This document shows, piece after piece, positions 39,828 to 39,835 of a stretch of 39,835 nt of DNA; the stretch's first letter is position 1; each line of letters begins with the position of its first letter. The position numbers and the translations under genes are program-made. Origin of the DNA: ZC4RG30 sp965652645 (lineage in GTDB: Bacteria > Pseudomonadota > Gammaproteobacteria > Steroidobacterales > Steroidobacteraceae); assembly GCA_965652645.1 (NCBI GenBank), contig CBFGXE010000024.1, positions 1 through 39,835 on the forward strand, read 5' to 3'. The notes beneath the pieces are model-generated. The model did not search any database. It was not told the origin of the DNA and was given only the letters and a program-made list of their open reading frames with translations.

Positions 39828-39835
39828 CCCCCGCC

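Overview
The window is a dense, high-GC stretch of chromosome from a Gram-negative bacterium, most likely a gammaproteobacterium. This rests on a PilY1/PilE/FimT type IVa pilus locus, an E. coli-like tRNA-Thr(CGT) with encoded CCA, an AraC-type regulator next to pobA, three TonB-dependent receptors (TBDRs), an Lhr-type helicase, and coding with very GC-rich third positions that leaves long antisense shadow frames. A Steroidobacter/Nevskiales-like lineage is plausible, but that is inference. No gene-free stretch exceeds about 215 bases, and no insertion sequence, phage gene or CRISPR array is visible.

Layout. (1) 1-3270: 3' part of pilY1, pilE, a convergent fimT/gspH pseudopilin, then tRNA-Thr and a strong intrinsic terminator. 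(2) 3295-8068, minus strand: a LysR regulator, a Tat-type sulfatase, a GH43 endo-arabinanase-like enzyme with a ricin-type lectin domain carrying a Gly/Pro-rich insert, and a small exported protein; together a small polysaccharide locus. (3) 8127-10903: a TBDR behind a promoter/operator-like region. (4) 10935-20159: a GntR/FCD regulator divergent from a seven-gene operon encoding a tripartite TRAP transporter (DctQ, DctM and a lipoprotein DctP), two 2-hydroxyacyl-CoA dehydratase/benzoyl-CoA reductase-type subunits, and two family III (CaiB/BaiF) CoA-transferases, one a tandem double-domain protein. Junctions are mostly ATGA overlaps. (5) 20372-23518: a tannase/feruloyl-esterase-like hydrolase with a 110-residue Gly/Pro insert, and a tandem DUF3237 lipoprotein. 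(6) 23579-30164, minus strand: pobA (4-hydroxybenzoate 3-monooxygenase), two SnoaL/NTF2-like lipoproteins, a TBDR, a DUF6152 protein and an exported partner. (7) 30286-39762: an AraC (PobR-like) regulator, Lhr helicase, pirin, and a third large TBDR.

How it fits together (inference). The region looks like a set of modules for scavenging plant- or algae-derived carbon: outer-membrane uptake by TBDRs, extracytoplasmic ester and polysaccharide cleavage, inner-membrane uptake of an organic acid by TRAP, and CoA-dependent or oxygenase-dependent conversion inside the cell. The best candidate for an undescribed system is the GntR-TRAP-dehydratase-CoA-transferase operon. It resembles the Had/Fld (class III CoA-transferase plus two dehydratase subunits) modules of anaerobes. 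It differs in three ways: it is fused to a TRAP transporter, one dehydratase subunit has lost all plausible cluster cysteines, and the tandem CoA-transferase has Glu at both positions where the family has its catalytic Asp. No activating ATPase gene is present in the window.
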